Shown: positions 62,901-64,000 of the stretch, one piece after another
Numbering within the stretch: position 1 is the first letter of the stretch
How the letters are laid out: every line of letters starts with the position of its first letter
Origin: Streptomyces sp. 378
GTDB lineage: Bacteria > Actinomycetota > Actinomycetes > Streptomycetales > Streptomycetaceae
Assembly (NCBI RefSeq): GCF_030124145.1
Contig: NZ_JASKMS010000004.1
Coordinates: 186,001 to 250,000, forward strand
Reading direction: 5' to 3'
DNA: 64,000 nt
Made by a program: the position numbers and the translations under genes
Notes under the pieces: model-generated
What the model saw: only the letters and a program-made list of their open reading frames with translations
Databases searched by the model: none
What the model was told of the DNA's origin: nothing

Positions 62901-63314
62901 GAGTACAAGCTGACGACGTCGGTCAAGCGCAGCGTCAAGGTCGCCGCGGCCTCCACCCGCGTCGACGCCAGCTGGACGTTCCGCTCGAAGAAGACCACCG
63001 ACCTCAAGCAGCTGCCCGCCTCCACGGCCCGCTTCCACGCGGCCACCGGCCTGGACAGCAAGGTCCCGGCGGGCAAGAAGGTCACCGTTCCGGTCACGGT
63101 CGAGGGCGCGGCCAAGGGCAGCAACCTGAAGTCGCTGTCGGTGTACGTGTCGTACGACTACGGCAAGACCTGGAAGAAGCTCGCCGTCAAGAAGGGCAAG
63201 GTCTCCTTCAAGAACCCGGCGAAGGGGAAGGCCATCTCCTTCCACGCCAAGATCGCCGACAAGAAGGGCAACAAGTCGACGATCTCGATCTACAACGCGT
63301 ACTACGGCAAGTAG
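59988..63314 (+). CDS. Large secreted S8 (subtilisin-like) serine protease
   Basis: A 1108-residue protein with a Sec signal peptide (cleavage near SADGE at 30-34) and an inhibitor-like propeptide to about residue 205. The peptidase domain has catalytic Asp229 in AVLDTGVDGTHADL, His261 in GHGTHVA, the oxyanion Asn in FAIAAGNEGG and Ser440 in ISGTSMATPHVAG. The remaining 600 or so residues are beta-rich C-terminal regions. The TTG at 59988 is chosen because AAGGGGG lies 5 nt upstream; GTG 60000 is an alternative. It is a monocistronic exoenzyme, probably degrading extracellular protein. The upstream stretch 59800-59880 is comparatively AT-rich and probably holds its promoter. Confidence 0.92.
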   Translation: MRRQVKRACAATVATAAAVALAAGMTSPASADGERTAAASKPASLTAKHHITLITGDRVSLDAKGRVVGLERAKGREDIPVQVRKIDGHTLVIPADAARLVATGKLDQRLFDVTELNKSTTRKAQKKGLKVIVGYRGNAADTKADVRDAGTLSHTLKTLNADAVQTPQGDTPELWDAVTNGDETASGIAHVWLDGVRQANLDKSVAQIGAPKAWSAGYDGKGVKIAVLDTGVDGTHADLKGQVIDAKNFSAAPDTTDKVGHGTHVAAIAAGTGAKSGGKYKGVAPGAKILNGKVLDDAGFGNDSEIVAGMEWAAAQGADVVNMSLGGLDTPAIDPMEAAVNKLSEEKGVLFAIAAGNEGGFGEQTVGSPGSAAAALTVGAVDDEDKLADFSSRGPGMDGALKPDVTAPGVDITAASAPGNLIGQDVGEKPAGYMTISGTSMATPHVAGAAAILKQQHPEWKYSELKGALTGSTKGGTYTPLQQGSGRVQVDKAVKQTVIAEPVSVSFGIQQWPHTDDKPVTKQLTYRNLGTKDVTLKLASTATNPKGQAAPAGFFKLGATSVTVPAGGKASVPFTVNTKLGGTLDGAYSSYVTATGGGQTVRTAAAVQREVESYDVTLKVLNRDGRPAKNYSADLSGIAGLGKGKWVMPYDADGTVTTRLPKGTYVLNGNVYVGDDPEEFAGVDWLAQPKLNVTKNTTVTLDARKAKKVDITVPATGTKSEFASADYTVTAGDSSYGFGWWLESFAEIRSAHVGPKITDGSVTQQWDGHWSKGANEEYNTVAGGPVKQLATGFTKHYKAGELATVKVGLGAPTSGKKGAVNAVGWMPWSTSASSIGIQQSLPGTRKLHLSAQGGVQWQLEFSQYGGVDPDGFPIDEAAYSMGQQKYAAGKSYSETVNTAVFGPRLTADFGVFREGNEIFGSLPLFADGKGNVGYSTFSSVNTTLYRNGTKVGSNDDPLFGDKQFKVPAGDAEYKLTTSVKRSVKVAAASTRVDASWTFRSKKTTDLKQLPASTARFHAATGLDSKVPAGKKVTVPVTVEGAAKGSNLKSLSVYVSYDYGKTWKKLAVKKGKVSFKNPAKGKAISFHAKIADKKGNKSTISIYNAYYGK

Positions 63315-63335
63315 GCCGTAGGGCCTGTCTGTGAG

Positions 63336-63369
63336 CGGCCCGCCGGGAGCCTCGGCTTCCGGCGGGCCG
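63336..63369. terminator. Hairpin between the subtilase and the XRE regulator genes
   Basis: CGGCCCGCCGGGA (63336-63348) pairs with TTCCGGCGGGCCG (63357-63369) with one G-U pair. It lies just before the convergent gene stop at 63378 and could act in both directions. Confidence 0.7.
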
Positions 63370-63377
63370 TTCCGCGT

Positions 63378-64000
63378 CTACGGGGCCGGGCTCTCGGTCC
63401 CCGCCCGGGCCGCGTCCGCCCCCCAGCTCGCCAGCAGGCGCAGGGCGTCCGCCGACGGTGTGCCCGGCTCCGCGTGGTACGTGATCAGGGACTGTTCGGC
63501 GTCGTCGATCAGGCGGAACGTCTCGAAGGACAGCGTCAGGTCGCCGACCAGGGGGTGGCGCATGCGCTTGACGCCGTAGCTCTTCTCCTCGACGTCGTGG
63601 GCGGCCCACAGGCGGCGGAACTCCTCGCTCTTCACGGAGAGCTCGCCCACCAGGGCCGACAGCCGCGGGTCCTCCGGGTGGCGGCCCGCGTCCATGCGCA
63701 GGTAGCCGACCATGTCGGCCGCCTTCTGCTCCCACTCCAGGTACAGCTCGCGGTACTCCGGCCGGAGGAACACCATCCGCGCCCAGTTCCGCTCCTGCGC
63801 CGGCATCTGCGCCCAGTCGCCGAAGAGGGCCGACGCCATCCGGTTCCAGGCCAGGATGTCCGAGCGGCGACCGACGATGTACGCCGGGACGCCGTCGATC
63901 GAGTCCAGCAGATGCCGCAGCGCCGGCCGCACCTGCGGGCTGCGCGCCACCGCCTTCTTCTTGTGCTGCTTCGGCTTCGCCAGATGCGTCAGGTGCGCGT
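63378..64000 (-). CDS. XRE-family regulator with MmyB-like ligand-binding domain (5' end cut by window)
   Basis: About 207 residues are visible on the reverse strand from the window end, starting RAHLTHLAKPKQHKKKAVARSPQVRPALRHLLDSIDGVPAYIVGRRSDILAWNRMASALFGDW and continuing as the MmyB-like domain (RMVFLRPEYRELYLEWEQKAADMVGYLRMDAGRHPEDPRL, FRRLWAAHDVEEKSYGVKRMRHPLVGDLTLSFETF). The N-terminal helix-turn-helix lies beyond the right edge. This MmyB architecture is very common in Streptomyces and usually regulates a neighbouring gene, which would be outside the window. Confidence 0.88.
   Translation of the reverse strand, partial: AHLTHLAKPKQHKKKAVARSPQVRPALRHLLDSIDGVPAYIVGRRSDILAWNRMASALFGDWAQMPAQERNWARMVFLRPEYRELYLEWEQKAADMVGYLRMDAGRHPEDPRLSALVGELSVKSEEFRRLWAAHDVEEKSYGVKRMRHPLVGDLTLSFETFRLIDDAEQSLITYHAEPGTPSADALRLLASWGADAARAGTESPAP

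Noticed and set aside
60897..63245. 782-residue reverse-strand frame opposite the subtilase gene
   Set aside because: It is antisense to a well-supported protease with a full catalytic triad; its product is low-complexity with no recognisable fold.

Overview
The window is a piece of a very GC-rich actinobacterial chromosome, almost certainly Streptomyces. Evidence: strong G/C third-codon bias, GTG starts, the linked afsQ1-afsQ2-sigQ system, a GAF-GGDEF CdgE-type protein, an LAXTG sorting signal, and a gene order that I recall from memory as matching the S. coelicolor SCO4878-SCO4935 interval. I see no rRNA, tRNA, prophage, insertion sequence or CRISPR.

Layout. 1-6118: end of a cell-wall glycopolymer locus (GT2 glycosyltransferase, DUF6716-like glycosyltransferase, CMP-nonulosonate synthetase fused to a HAD phosphatase, NeuB-like synthase, polysialyltransferase-like protein). 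6425-8642: methyltransferase and M20 amidohydrolase. 8692-9449: a striking 101-bp tandem repeat array. 9787-18082: nucleoside uptake and salvage (two BMP-type lipoproteins, ABC ATPase, two permeases, cytidine deaminase, thymidine phosphorylase). 18294-25377: AEC transporter, 19-bp repeats, STAS protein, SnoaL-type sigma factor, DnaN paralogue, MFS/LysR pair, alpha/beta-hydrolase-like protein. 25501-28180: adenosine deaminase and small membrane or secreted proteins. 28200-32316: afsQ2/afsQ1 with a lipoprotein, and divergent sigQ with an AfsQ1-type box. 32332-44562: uridine-kinase-like protein, a frameshifted secreted protein, the deoC-aldehyde dehydrogenase operon, PH-domain protein, sugar phosphomutase, purine nucleoside phosphorylase, LpdA-like flavoprotein and a DeoR regulator. 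44940-51177: acyl-CoA carboxylase genes (accA2, pccB, epsilon), maf and biotin ligase. 51515-57305: adenylate cyclase, enoyl-CoA hydratase, diguanylate cyclase and hutH. 57351-64000: sortase-anchored protein, L,D-transpeptidase lipoprotein, large secreted subtilase and a truncated XRE regulator.

How it fits together. The dominant theme is (deoxy)nucleoside catabolism: import, deamination (cdd, add), phosphorolysis (deoA, purine nucleoside phosphorylase), pentose-phosphate isomerisation (phosphomutase), aldol cleavage (deoC) and acetaldehyde oxidation. These scattered units share one 12-bp palindrome, CTACGCGCGTAG. It is exact in front of the ABC operon, add, deoC and the purine nucleoside phosphorylase, and present as a variant before both lipoproteins. 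It looks like the operator of a single nucleoside regulon and is the main finding here. Other unusual items are the 101-bp array, whose hairpins show G-C/G-U compensation, a 122-bp element present as an inverted pair, a likely ATC start codon, a half-length aldehyde dehydrogenase without a catalytic cysteine, and a DnaN paralogue.
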